Below the pieces are notes generated by a model that made no database searches, was not told the DNA's origin, and was given only the letters and a program-made list of their open reading frames with translations. Of a stretch of 50,186 nt of DNA, positions 9,164 to 19,600 are shown one piece after another. Every line of letters begins with the position of its first letter. The stretch's first letter is position 1. This DNA comes from Rhodospirillales bacterium (GTDB taxonomy: Bacteria > Pseudomonadota > Alphaproteobacteria > BOG-932 > Roseiterribacteraceae): contig PLTD01000027.1 of NCBI GenBank assembly GCA_003165335.1, positions 8,801 through 58,986 of the forward strand, written 5' to 3'. The position numbers were made by a program, and so were the translations under genes.

Positions 9164-11328
9164 CCGATTTTGCACTGGACGCCGTTTCTTCTGGCGTGGA
9201 GGCGCCGGCCGGCGGGCCGCCCTCCGGTCCGGTCTCACTCCCGCCGCTTCGGGAGGATCTGAAGCTTCTGCCCGGCGCACCGGCTTCTGACGGTAGTCCG
9301 ACATGGACCCTGCACGATCCCGCACGACACCGGTTTATCCGCATCGGCTGGCTGGAGTTCGAGATATTGGCGCGATGGGGGCTGCGGACGAGCGCCGCCG
9401 TCGCCCAGTCCATTTCGGCAGAAACGACCATTCGCGCATCAGAGGCCGATGTTCTTGAGTTTCTGCGTTTCGCCTATCTGGCCGGATTGACCGTACCGAT
9501 CGGCGATGCCGGCCTGAAGCGCTTGGTCGATGAGGCGTCGGGACAACGGCTTTCCGCTTCGGGCTGGCTGCTTAAGAACTATCTGTTTTTTCGTATCCGC
9601 CTTCTCAACCCCGACCGCGCGCTCGGTGACATCTTGCCGTTTGTCAGATGGGCTCTGACGCCGAATTTCGCGATGATATTGGCAGCCTTTGCCTTGCTCG
9701 GCTTCTACCTAATCAGTCGCCAATGGCAGGCCTATACGCACAGCTTCCTCCATTTATTCACGCTGGAGGGTGCTTTCCTGGTGGCGATTGCGCTCGGCCT
9801 CGCCAAGGTCGTTCACGAGTTCGGGCACGGGTTGATGAGCAAGCGCTTCGGTGCGCGCGTGCCCGGTATGGGCATTGCCCTTCTGGTTCTGCTTCCGGTC
9901 TTGTGGACCGACACGACCGACGCCTGGCGCCTTACCGACCGCCGCAAACGCTTCCTGATCGATGCGTCGGGAATGCTTGCAGAAATTACGCTTGCCGTAT
10001 TCGCATCTCTTGCCTGGTCGGTCCTGCCTGACGGACCGGTCAGAACCGCGGCGTTCCTGTTGTCCAGTTCGACCTGGGTTTTGACCGTTTTGGTTAATGT
10101 AAACCCGCTGATGCGTTTCGACGGCTATTTCCTGCTGTCGGACTGGCTTGACGTACCCAACCTACAGGAGCGCGGTTTCGCCATCGGGCGGTGGTGGATT
10201 CGCGAGACATTATTCAAACTGGGCGATCCGCCTCCTGAGCGTTTTTCGCCCCATAAGCAGCATATTCTGATCGTCTACTCGATTTCGGCGATGATCTATC
10301 GGTTTTCGCTTTTCCTCGGGATCGCGCTGGTCGTCTATCACATGACTTTCAAGGCGCTGGGTCTGTTTCTCATGGCGGTCGAAATCTGGTGGTTTATCGC
10401 CCGCCCGATCCTTCGCGAGATTGCTGGGTGGCGTCGCCGTCTATCGGCGGAGCATCTCAGCAAGCGCGCGAAGCTCACCTTCGGGTTGATCGCGTTCGCG
10501 GCCTTGCTGCTCATCATACCCTGGCGGCGTGACCTGACCGCGCCTGCGTTGCTCAGGGCAGAGCATCAGACCATTTTATATGCTGCCGAGCCGGGGCGAT
10601 TGACCAAACTTTCGCATGACGGCGACCGCATTGAGCAGGGCGAGGCTGTTTTTGCACTCCAGGCCCCCTCGCTTACGTTTCACCGGGCGACTGCCGCCGC
10701 GATACTTGCCGGGGTTGAGGCGCGAATGAAGGGTGTCTCCTTCGATCCGGAACAGGCATCGACCGTCGAGGTGGGTTACCAGGAATTGCAGGGCGCGGTC
10801 GCCGAATTGGCTCAGATCGACGCCGAGGAAGCCCAGTTGATTGTACGGGCGCCCTTTTCAGGGGTTGTCACCGATATTCCGCCGTCTTTGCGCTTGGACG
10901 AATGGTTGCCGCGCCGCGAGGCGCTGGGCATGTTGATTGATCCGTCGCATCAGATCGTCGAAGCCTATATCGCCGAGGCGGATCTCGCCCGGGTTCATCC
11001 CGGCGCCGAGGCGACATTTTATCCGGAAAACGGCGATCCGTCTGTCCGGCTCAAGGTCTCCAGTGTTAGCGCGGCGCCCGTGCGCACGCTGGATGCTTTG
11101 GATATGGCGTCTGTCTATGGCGGCGGCGTCGCGGTGCGCAAAGATTCCACCGGCAAACTGGTGCCGGAAACCGCCATCTATCACGCTCTCCTTACCCCGT
11201 TCGACCCGGGGAAACCGATTTCGGTGCGCCTGCGCGGCGCAGTGGCGATTACTGCCGATAGCGCCAGCCTGCTGGAGCGAGTCTATCATCGCACGATTGC
11301 GCTATTCGTCCGCGAGGGCGGTTTCTGA
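9160..11328 (+). CDS. M50 (site-2 protease-like) membrane protein fused to HlyD-like adaptor domain
   Basis: The GTG at 9160 overlaps the preceding TGA (GTGA) and is preferred to the GTG at 9112 inside the previous gene; it gives 722 aa. An N-terminal PqqD/winged-helix-like region (HRFIRIGWLEFEILARWG) is followed by a multi-helix membrane domain. This carries the zinc motif HEFGH (residues 219-223) and the second S2P-type motif NPLMRFDGY (315-323), so the catalytic residues look intact. After more transmembrane helices to about residue 450 comes a lipoyl/HlyD-like part (LYAAEPGRLTKLSHDGDRIE; VRAPFSGVVTDIP). Annotated relatives are called peptide zinc metalloprotease or M50/HlyD efflux proteins; their role is poorly known. 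Because no ABC ATPase is present, this protein may be the inner-membrane core of the exporter, or it may process the substrate. Both are inference. Confidence 0.84.
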   Translation: MTDFALDAVSSGVEAPAGGPPSGPVSLPPLREDLKLLPGAPASDGSPTWTLHDPARHRFIRIGWLEFEILARWGLRTSAAVAQSISAETTIRASEADVLEFLRFAYLAGLTVPIGDAGLKRLVDEASGQRLSASGWLLKNYLFFRIRLLNPDRALGDILPFVRWALTPNFAMILAAFALLGFYLISRQWQAYTHSFLHLFTLEGAFLVAIALGLAKVVHEFGHGLMSKRFGARVPGMGIALLVLLPVLWTDTTDAWRLTDRRKRFLIDASGMLAEITLAVFASLAWSVLPDGPVRTAAFLLSSSTWVLTVLVNVNPLMRFDGYFLLSDWLDVPNLQERGFAIGRWWIRETLFKLGDPPPERFSPHKQHILIVYSISAMIYRFSLFLGIALVVYHMTFKALGLFLMAVEIWWFIARPILREIAGWRRRLSAEHLSKRAKLTFGLIAFAALLLIIPWRRDLTAPALLRAEHQTILYAAEPGRLTKLSHDGDRIEQGEAVFALQAPSLTFHRATAAAILAGVEARMKGVSFDPEQASTVEVGYQELQGAVAELAQIDAEEAQLIVRAPFSGVVTDIPPSLRLDEWLPRREALGMLIDPSHQIVEAYIAEADLARVHPGAEATFYPENGDPSVRLKVSSVSAAPVRTLDALDMASVYGGGVAVRKDSTGKLVPETAIYHALLTPFDPGKPISVRLRGAVAITADSASLLERVYHRTIALFVREGGF

Positions 11329-11445
11329 CGATCCTTTCTGGCGCCATCTCGCGCAAATATCTCGTTTTTGCCGCTTCCAGGCGCTATGCTCTCTTCTGCG
11401 AGGCATTGCATAAGAAGGCCGGGAACCCGGTCCAGGGAGGATGGC

Positions 11446-12222
11446 ATGCTGCGAAAGACACGGTCCGGTCCTGGCTTAGACTGCTCGGCGGAAGAGTGGG
11501 AGGCTCGGGTCGAACTGGCCTGCGCTTACCGCCTGTTCGATCATTTCGGCTGGCACAGCCTCATCTATAACCACATTACACTGCGCATTCCGGGGCCGGA
11601 ACGACATTTCCTGATCAATCCGTTCGGGCTGATGTACCGCGAGGTAACTGCCTCGAATCTCATTAAGATCGACCTCGACGGTAATAAGCTGTCACCCTCG
11701 CCGTGGGAAGTGTGGGAGGCGGGCTTTGTCGTGCACTCCGCAGTTCATCGCGTTCGTGAGGATGTCAGGTGCGTAATGCATACTCATACGGTTGCTGGCA
11801 TCGCTGTCGCGAGTCAGGCCGAGGGGCTGCTCCCGCTCGACCTCACGTCTTTGCTGTTTACCAACCGTATTGCCTATCACGACCTTGAGGGCATCACGAC
11901 CGACCGGGCGGAATGCGCGCGGATCGCCGCTGACCTTGGGAACAAGAGCGTGATGATTCTGCGCAACCACGGGCTGTTGACCTGCGGCCCGACGGTCGCC
12001 GACGCCTTTCAGGAAATGTATCAGTTGGAACAGGCTTGCCGGGTTCAGCTTGCGGCGCAATCGAGCGGGGCTAACCTCAACTTTCCGTCCGCCGAAGTCG
12101 CGCAAAAAACCGCAGTCCGGGGAGACGTTGGACGCGACAGCGCGATGGCAAAGCTGAACGCGCTGCAGTGGGCGGCGATGCGCCGCTGGATGGAAGAAAC
12201 CGACCCCGGCTTTATGAACTGA
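11446..12222 (+). CDS. Class II aldolase/adducin family protein
   Basis: The ATG at 11446 has AGGGAGG five bases upstream, so it is chosen over the start at 11368; it gives 258 aa. The class II aldolase/adducin fold is shown by the metal-binding HTHT in VMHTHTVAGIAVAS, the histidine in LRNHGLLTCGPTVADAF and the FQEMYQLEQACRVQL helix. Classic members (fuculose- or ribulose-phosphate aldolases) use zinc to cleave or epimerise sugar phosphates. The start of the domain (LACAYRLFDHFGWHSLIYNH) is typical of non-sugar members of unknown substrate, often found in secondary-metabolism or degradation clusters. The next gene begins two bases after its stop, so the two are cotranscribed. It could supply or cleave a hydroxyacid used by the downstream dehydrogenase; that is inference. 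Confidence 0.85.
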   Translation: MLRKTRSGPGLDCSAEEWEARVELACAYRLFDHFGWHSLIYNHITLRIPGPERHFLINPFGLMYREVTASNLIKIDLDGNKLSPSPWEVWEAGFVVHSAVHRVREDVRCVMHTHTVAGIAVASQAEGLLPLDLTSLLFTNRIAYHDLEGITTDRAECARIAADLGNKSVMILRNHGLLTCGPTVADAFQEMYQLEQACRVQLAAQSSGANLNFPSAEVAQKTAVRGDVGRDSAMAKLNALQWAAMRRWMEETDPGFMN

Positions 12223-12224
12223 CG

Positions 12225-13388
12225 ATGAGGATCGATCGGGCGCTCAACATCGCCGAATTGCGGCGGCAAGCTGCGCGGCGTTTGCCCAAAGCCGTCTTCG
12301 ATTATATCGAAGGGGGCGCCGAGGACGAGATCGGGATCGACGAAAATATCAACGCATTCGCTCGCCGCAAGCTCCTCCCCAAATTCTTCACGCCATGCGC
12401 CGATATCAATTTGACGACCGAACTTTTCGGCAAAAGCTACGCCACCCCATTCGGCATCGCGCCGACCGGCTTGGCGGGATTGTTCCGGCCGGGCGGCGAT
12501 TTGATGCTGGCGGATGCGGCGTTGGCAGAGAACATTCCTTATGTGATGTCGGGTACCTGCAATGCCGCTATCGAGGATTTGTCGCAGGACGCTGCACGCA
12601 ATGCCTGGTATCAGCTCTATACCGGGCGGGACAAAAAGATCGACGAAGATATCGTCAGGCGCGCTGCTGACGCCGGGATCGAGACGCTGGTACTGACCGT
12701 CGATTCCGAGGTGCGGACAAAGCGGGAGAGGGATCTGCGCAATGGTTTCAGCGGCGCCGGCCTCAAGCCTTTGCCGCTTTTGGAAGCCCTGCGGCATCCG
12801 GCGTGGCTGACCAGCTATCTTTTGACCGGCGGTCGCCCGCGCTTTGGCAATTTCGCCCCCTATGCTGCCGATCCCAGCGATGTCGTTTCAGTTTGGAACT
12901 TCATGATCGGGCACATTCCGGGCAATCCGGAATGGGAAGATCTCGATCGCTTTCGCCGGATATGGAAGGGCAAGCTGGTGGTCAAAGGCATATTGCATCC
13001 TGATGATGCTGTGCGCTGTGTGGAAAGCGGCGCCGACGGCATCATCGTGTCCAATCACGGCGGCAGGCAGTTGGATAGGGCGCCCGCTTCGGTCGATATC
13101 TTCCCATTCGTCCGTGCCGCGGTCGACGGCCGGGCGAAGGTCATGCTGGATAGCGGCGTCAGGCGTGGGTCCGACATAGCGACTGCACTTTGCCTCGGTG
13201 CTGATTTTGTGTTTGTGGGTCGCGCCACGCTATATGGATTGGCTGCCGGCGGTGTTCCGGGGATCCGCAGGGCTGTTGCGATCCTGCGTCAGGAATTGGA
13301 AACCGTCGGACGGCATATCGGTTGCGGCTGTGTTTCGGATTTCGGATCAGGGCATTTGATGCCGTCTTTTGTCGTTCCTGCCGGTTGA
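12225..13388 (+). CDS. FMN-dependent alpha-hydroxy acid dehydrogenase
   Basis: The ATG at 12225, two bases after the aldolase stop, gives 387 aa; the longer frame from 12168 lies inside the aldolase. The protein matches the L-lactate/mandelate dehydrogenase and glycolate oxidase family. The N-terminal segment is typical (LPKAVFDYIEGGAEDE). FMN-binding stretches include APTGLAGLFRPGGD and WYQLYTG. The catalytic base lies in SNHGGRQLD, and the phosphate-binding loop is MLDSGVRRGSDIATAL followed by FVGRATLYG. It oxidises an L-2-hydroxyacid to a 2-oxoacid. No transmembrane anchor is evident. Its substrate is unknown; pairing with the aldolase suggests one short pathway, possibly linked to the PKS cassette that follows after 249 bp. 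Confidence 0.9.
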   Translation: MRIDRALNIAELRRQAARRLPKAVFDYIEGGAEDEIGIDENINAFARRKLLPKFFTPCADINLTTELFGKSYATPFGIAPTGLAGLFRPGGDLMLADAALAENIPYVMSGTCNAAIEDLSQDAARNAWYQLYTGRDKKIDEDIVRRAADAGIETLVLTVDSEVRTKRERDLRNGFSGAGLKPLPLLEALRHPAWLTSYLLTGGRPRFGNFAPYAADPSDVVSVWNFMIGHIPGNPEWEDLDRFRRIWKGKLVVKGILHPDDAVRCVESGADGIIVSNHGGRQLDRAPASVDIFPFVRAAVDGRAKVMLDSGVRRGSDIATALCLGADFVFVGRATLYGLAAGGVPGIRRAVAILRQELETVGRHIGCGCVSDFGSGHLMPSFVVPAG

Positions 13389-13637
13389 AGATATGACTGT
13401 CAGTGCCGCGATAGGTTGTCACGTGACTGGAGATACGAGATGGCATTCGCTAGGTATAATTTTGCGCAAATCCGCTGATTTGCTATCTAACCTGAAGGAT
13501 TTTTCAGTGGCGGTTTTGCGCCGCCGATCACCGAATCTGACAATGGCGGAGAAAAATATTACGATGCCGAGTCAGGACCCGATCTGCTACAGAAAGTTGG
13601 CGCACAACTAGCTGCGCCTGAGAAAGAACGCGATTTC
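13389..13637 (+). promoter_or_regulatory. Leader upstream of the PKS gene, candidate promoter region
   Basis: This 249-bp non-coding stretch is the largest gap between the aldolase and the DUF1214-like gene, so the PKS cassette may start its own transcript here. Visible elements are a perfect 10-bp palindrome GTCACGTGAC (13418-13427) and a TATAAT hexamer (13455-13460) without a good -35 box at normal spacing. A small frame (13369-13611) lacks a ribosome-binding site and family features and is not called. Confidence 0.3.
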
Positions 13638-16600
13638 ATGTCTTCGTTACCCGGCCACGCGCGTACCGCATTTTCACAAGTGGCCATAACCGGTGTCGCC
13701 GGGCGTTTGCCGGGTGCGAATAATGAGAGCGAATTCTGGCGCTTGCTGGAAGAGGGCCGCTGTGCTGTTGGCGCGTTGCCCGAAGGGCGCTGGCGCCCTG
13801 AACGATTTTTTCATCCGCGCACCAGTGAGCCTGGCTTCAGTTATTCATTTGCCGGCGGATACATAGACGACCCTTTGGGGTTTGACCCGACTGTTTTCGG
13901 CATATCCCCGCGTGAGGCAGGAGAAATGGACCCCCAGCAGCGCCTGCTGCTTGAGGTCGTCTGGGGTGCTTTGGAGGATGCCGGCCTGCCGCCCAGCGCC
14001 ATCGCCGGCACCAATGTGGGCGTCTATGTCGGCGCGTCCAGCCTCGATTACGGTAACTTGCACACAACCGATCCTGCCGCGATCGAAAGTCATTTCATGA
14101 CGGGCAATACTCTGTCCGTCCTCTCAAACCGGATTTCCTATATCTACGATCTGCGCGGTCCCAGTTTCACCGTCGATACCGCCTGTTCCTCTTCACTGGT
14201 TGCCTTCGCCGAAGCACAGGCCGCGATCTCATCCGGTCGTATCGACATGGCCATCGTCGCTGGCGTCAATCTTCTATTGTCGCCGACTTCCTTCATTGGA
14301 TTCTCGCGCGCCTCCATGCTGTCCCCGACCGGACTCTGCCGGCCTTTTTCGGCCCAGGGCGACGGCTATGTCCGTGCCGAAGGCGCGGTTGCCATGGTTC
14401 TATCACGCCTTTCGATTGCGATGGAGCGCGGCTATCCGATCCGTTCCGTGGCTTTGGCCTCGGGCATCAATTCCGACGGTCGGACCAACGGCATCTCCCT
14501 GCCGTCGGTCGATGGGCAGCGCGAGTTGCTGGACCGGCTCTATGGCGACGGCGCAATCGATCCGCGCCGCCTCGCTTTTGTCGAGGCGCACGGCACCGGA
14601 ACACGGGTTGGCGATCCTGCGGAGGCGACGGCAATCGGCGAGGCGCTGGGTCGGCCGCGCGATACGGTACTCCCGATCGGCTCGGTGAAATCGAATATAG
14701 GACATCTGGAGCCGGCCTCGGGCCTTGCCGGCATGTACAAGGCGATTCTCGCTTTGGAACATCGCCGTCTGCCGCGGTCTCTCCATTCCGAAGAGATCAA
14801 TCCGGCGATCGATTTTACAGATCTGAATTTGGCGCTGGCGACGGAAGAGGTAATTCTGCCTCAGACGGGAACCTGGCTGGCCGGCATTTCATCTTTCGGT
14901 TTTGGCGGTACGAATGCCCATGTGGTCATTCGCCAACCCGAACCATCCGAACTTCCGGTAAAGCGTACCAATGGGTCGGCCGGTCGGCCGGCTGAGGTTC
15001 TGGTTTTGTCGGCCCATTCCCGACCGGCGTTGAATGCAACAGCCAATGCCTATGCCGATATCATTTCGGCCGGTGCAGATGGGCCTCATCTCGCGACGGC
15101 TATCGCCTGGCAGCGGGACCTGTCCACCCATCGCCTTGCTGTGCCGCTCGATGACCCGGCGCGCACCGTGGCGGCACTGCGCAACTTTGCCGAGACCGGC
15201 AATATCGCCGGCGGTGTGGTGGGCGTGGCCCCCTCCAGCGCACCGAAAGTCTGTTTCGTCTATTCCGGAAACGGCTCGCAATGGGCGGGCATGGGCCGCA
15301 CCGCATTCGCCCGCAACGAAATTTTCCGCGGCCGTTTCTTGGCGATCGATGAGATTTTCAGCAGACTGGCCGACTGGTCTTTGGTCGATGCACTGCACGA
15401 TCCCGACCTCGCCGCCCGCCTCAAACTGACCCGGGTCGCTCAGCCTCTTCTCTTTGCTGTGCAATCGGCCTTGTCGGCCAGCCTCGCCGCCTGGGGTCTT
15501 AAACCGGATATGGTGCTGGGCCACAGCGTCGGTGAAGTCGCTGCCGCGGAAGTCTCCGGGGCAATCAGCCTGGCTGAGGCCGTCCACGTCATATTCCATC
15601 GCAGCGAACACCAGGAACGCGTGCAGGGCCTGGGCACCATGGCGGTTGCCAGCATTCCAGCCGGCGATGCAGAATCCGTACTCGGCAGCAGCGGCCATTT
15701 TGGGCTCGAAATCGCTGCGATCAACAGTCCGACCTCGGTGACAATCTCAGGTCCCGAAGACGTTGTACGGGGATTTTCCCAGACTGCCCGCAAGCGCCGC
15801 ATCGCTGTTCGCGTGCTCGATCTCGCCTATCCGTTCCACTCGGCGATCCTGGAGCCGTTGCGGTTGCCGTTGCTGGAATCGCTGGGCGATTTCACACCGC
15901 AGGGCACCGACATTCCCTACGTCTCGACCGTCACCGGCACGGTGATCGCCGGTACAATGCTGGACAGCGAATATTGGTGGCGCAATGTGCGCGAGCCGGT
16001 CCGGTTCCGCGATGCGGTCGAAGCTGCCGCTCAACAGGGCGCAGGGCTGTTCATCGAAATCGGGCCGCGGCCAATTTTGGCCGCCAATATTACCGACACG
16101 CTGCGCGAAGCCGGCTTCGACGGCGCAATGATGCCCAGCCTCATCGAGAAGGAAGACCCGGCCGCTACCGGCGATCCGCTGGCGATCATAGCCGCACGGG
16201 CACTCGTATTCGGTGGAACGCTGGATACCGATGCCTTCTTCGGTCACAGGCCGGCCGGGCGGACCAAGCTACCGCCCTATGCCTGGCAGAAAAAATCCTT
16301 CCATCAGCCCCAGACCACGGAACTGCTGGATATTTTTGGAAACACGCCGCGCCATCCCCTGATCGGGGCAAGGCTGTCTTCTGGTGCGCCGGAATGGCGA
16401 AACCTGATAGACGCAACTGTCGTTCCTTATTTGTGGGACCATCGGATCGACGATGAAATCGTCGTGCCGGGATCCGCTTTTGCCGAGATGGCGCTGGCCG
16501 TCGCTCGTGAAATTTTTCCAGAAGGGCCGATCGGTCTCGAAGATTTCGACCTGATGCAGTGGCTTCCGCTGCGGCCCGACGCGATGCGCGAACTGTCGGT

Positions 16601-19600
16601 GCGTCTCTATGGTGATACGCATGTCGTAGAGATTTGGAGCCGCCCGCGTCTTGGTGCCGACGAATGGACGTTGCACGCTCGCGGACGGATCAGCCGCGTC
16701 GCATCGCCCGTTCCGGCATTTATTCCCAAACAGGATCTGCCTCATCACATGACGGCAGAGCAGGTCTACGAGAGCGCGAGCAATGCCGGTGTCGATTACG
16801 GTCCGTCCTTTCGCCGTGTGATTCGCGCCGAACGGAGCGAGACGTTGATTGAGATCGAGTTGTCGCCGGTCGAAGAAATGGCCGGTCTGGCAAGCCGCAA
16901 GCAGATTTTGCATCCCATTGCGCTGGACTCGGCGTTCCACGCGATGTTCGAGAAGATCAAGCTTCGCGCGGACGAGCGCTACGCTTTCTTGCCGGTGCGC
17001 TTTGCCGGGCTGCGGGTCGACCGCGACGGCGCAATTCCTGCCAGGGCGCGTGTCGCAGTGGATCGAGAGACCGATCATTCGCTCTCGATTTCAGTGGCGC
17101 TCTATGACGCCGATGGGGAGTTTATCGCCGGTTTGACCGGCGGGTTGTTCCGCGCCGTCACGCTCGACCGCCGTAAACAATCCAGTGTCTTCTTCCACCA
17201 GGAACAAATACGGCTGTCGCGTGACAGCGGCGAAGAGGATGCGCGGGCGGTCGCGGTTACAGCGTTGAAAGACTCGATGCCTGAGACTCGGCCCGAATCC
17301 TGGCTGGTTCTCGAAGCTTTTGCCCGTTCCCTCGCTTACGACAAGCTGCGGGCAGTATTCGGCGATGACCCGGTCATGCCGGAATCAGTGTCGACCTGCG
17401 AAAAGATGGCCGATGAGGCATTGCCGCAGGTTCTGAATCTATTCGATCATTTGCTGGCAGCCGGACTTGCATCAGAGACTCCGGCTGGATGGGTGCTGGC
17501 CGACGAAAGCGGCCTTCCCGGCCCGGCGGAGATTCTTGAGACATTCGTCGCCGAATACTCCGGCGCAACTGCAGAGATCGTTCTTGCCGCCCAGGCCTTG
17601 GCCGGATTGGAACAGGCGATCGCAACCGGTCGATCGGCTGAAATTCGCACCACGATTCTGGAGCAATTTGAAAGCAGCTCGATTCTCTTCGCACCGATAC
17701 TGTCCGGGGCACTCGTATTAAGTCGGACGCTACAGGCGCGCGTCGCGCCGGATCCGCTGCGCATCTTGGTTGCCGAACCGTCTTGCCTTGGTTTGCTGCG
17801 CACATTGGCGCCGCTGGTTCGGGATGGACGGGCAACCGTCACCGTTATCGGGACAGATGCAAAGAGACTGCATCATACTGCGGCGCGTCACGGGCATGAA
17901 GGGTTCACGTTTCTTGATATTGGCGCCGACGACGACGCTGTCGAGAAATCCGCTTTCGACTTGGCAATGGGCGTTGCCTTCGGTCCGGTTTTCGGTGGCG
18001 ATGTCGCGCTCGGCAGGGCCATTTCCCAGCGCATGTCACCGGGCGGGCTGATCGCCGTTCTTCAGCCGCCCGATAACGCCATTTTCGACGTCTTGCTCGG
18101 CGGAACCGACGATTGGTTCGCAGGCTCTATCGATCCCCAATATCCGATCGGTCGGGTGGGCTCGGGGCAGGACAGCGCGCGCCTGCTGGTCGCCGCCGGC
18201 TTCAGCGCGATAGAAACCCAGGCGCTGAAAGACGGGGCGGGTCAGATACTCTTGGCGCTTCCTGATAAGCGCGCTCCCGCGGCAGCCGCCGTATCCTCTG
18301 CGATAGTGGTCTTGGTTGACAACGGATCGCTGCTGATACGCCAAACCGCACAATCGCTACGGACCGTCGGGCGTCCCGTGCAACTGCTCGCCGCGACCCT
18401 GCCGGCGGAATATGCTTTGGCATGGCCGGTGATATCCGCCTCGGCCCCGCCCGGTGAATTGGTCGATCTGGTTTTCCCGGCCTTCAGTGACGTAGATGGC
18501 GGTCTCGATCGTTCGATTGCTCACTTGGCCGCGATTTTGGACGCGGTGCAGTTGGGTAAATGCCGACTCTGGGTGCTGGTCAACGGGCTGAGCGCCCAAT
18601 CGCCCAATGAGATCGATCCGCTTGCTGAGGCGATGTGGTGCTTTGCCCGCGTGGCGATGAACGAATATCCTTCGGTCACATTAAAGCTGGTCGATGTCGC
18701 CCTTCAGGTCGAAACCGAACAGGCTGCTCAGCATTTGACGGATCTATTGGCTGCGCCGGGCGCCGACGCTGAATTGCTGATCGATGCGGTTGGGGTTTCC
18801 GCGATCCGCACCGTGCCGGGGCTTGGCCAGGCGAGTGGAGACGCGATCGTTCCTGCCGTCCGCCTGGAACTCAAATCGAAAGGTGTCCTTTCCAACTTCG
18901 ATTGGGTCGAAACTGCGCGCCGGGCACCCGGTCCGTCTGAGGTTGAAGTCGCCATCGAGGCTTCCGGCCTCAATTTCCGCGATATCATGCTGGCGACCGG
19001 TTTGTTGGACGACGACGTTCTCGATGATGGGCTGGCCGGTGCTGTGTTCGGCTTCGAATGCGCCGGCCGCGTCGTTGCCGTGGGCTGCGACGTATCCCAC
19101 CTAAAGGTCGGCGATGCGGTGATGGGCTTCGGGCGGCAAAGCTTCGCCAGTCACACGACATCCGATGCCCAGGTCTTCACCTTGCTGCCTGAAGGTTTGC
19201 CGGTCGAGGCTGCGGCAACGATCCCTGTCGCGTTCCTGACCGCCTGGTACGGATTGGTCCATCTGGCCCAAATTCAGCCCGGTGAGTGGGTGCTGATTCA
19301 CGGTGCCGCCGGCGGTGTCGGTTTGGCTGCCATACAGATTGCCCGATCGCGCGGAGCACGGATCGCCGCGACCGTCAGTTCGCCCGACAAGCGCGCACTG
19401 GTCGAATTGTTCGGTGCGGAACGTGTTTACAATTCGCGCAGCATCGCCTTCCTCGATGCCATCCGCGAGGATATCGGCGGCGTCGATGTCGTGCTCAATT
19501 CCCTGGCGGGCGAGGCCATGCTGGCCAGTGTCAAATGCCTCAAACCCTTCGGTCGCTTCGTCGAGATGGGCAAGAGGGACTATGTGCTCAACACCGCCAT

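Noticed and set aside
13369-13611. An 80-codon open frame in the leader of the PKS gene
   Set aside because: It overlaps the end of the dehydrogenase gene, has no ribosome-binding site and no family features, and looks like chance coding in a promoter region.
17300-18400. Active C-methyltransferase domain in the PKS
   Set aside because: The SAM-binding glycine-rich motif is not recognisable, so an active domain is not supported.
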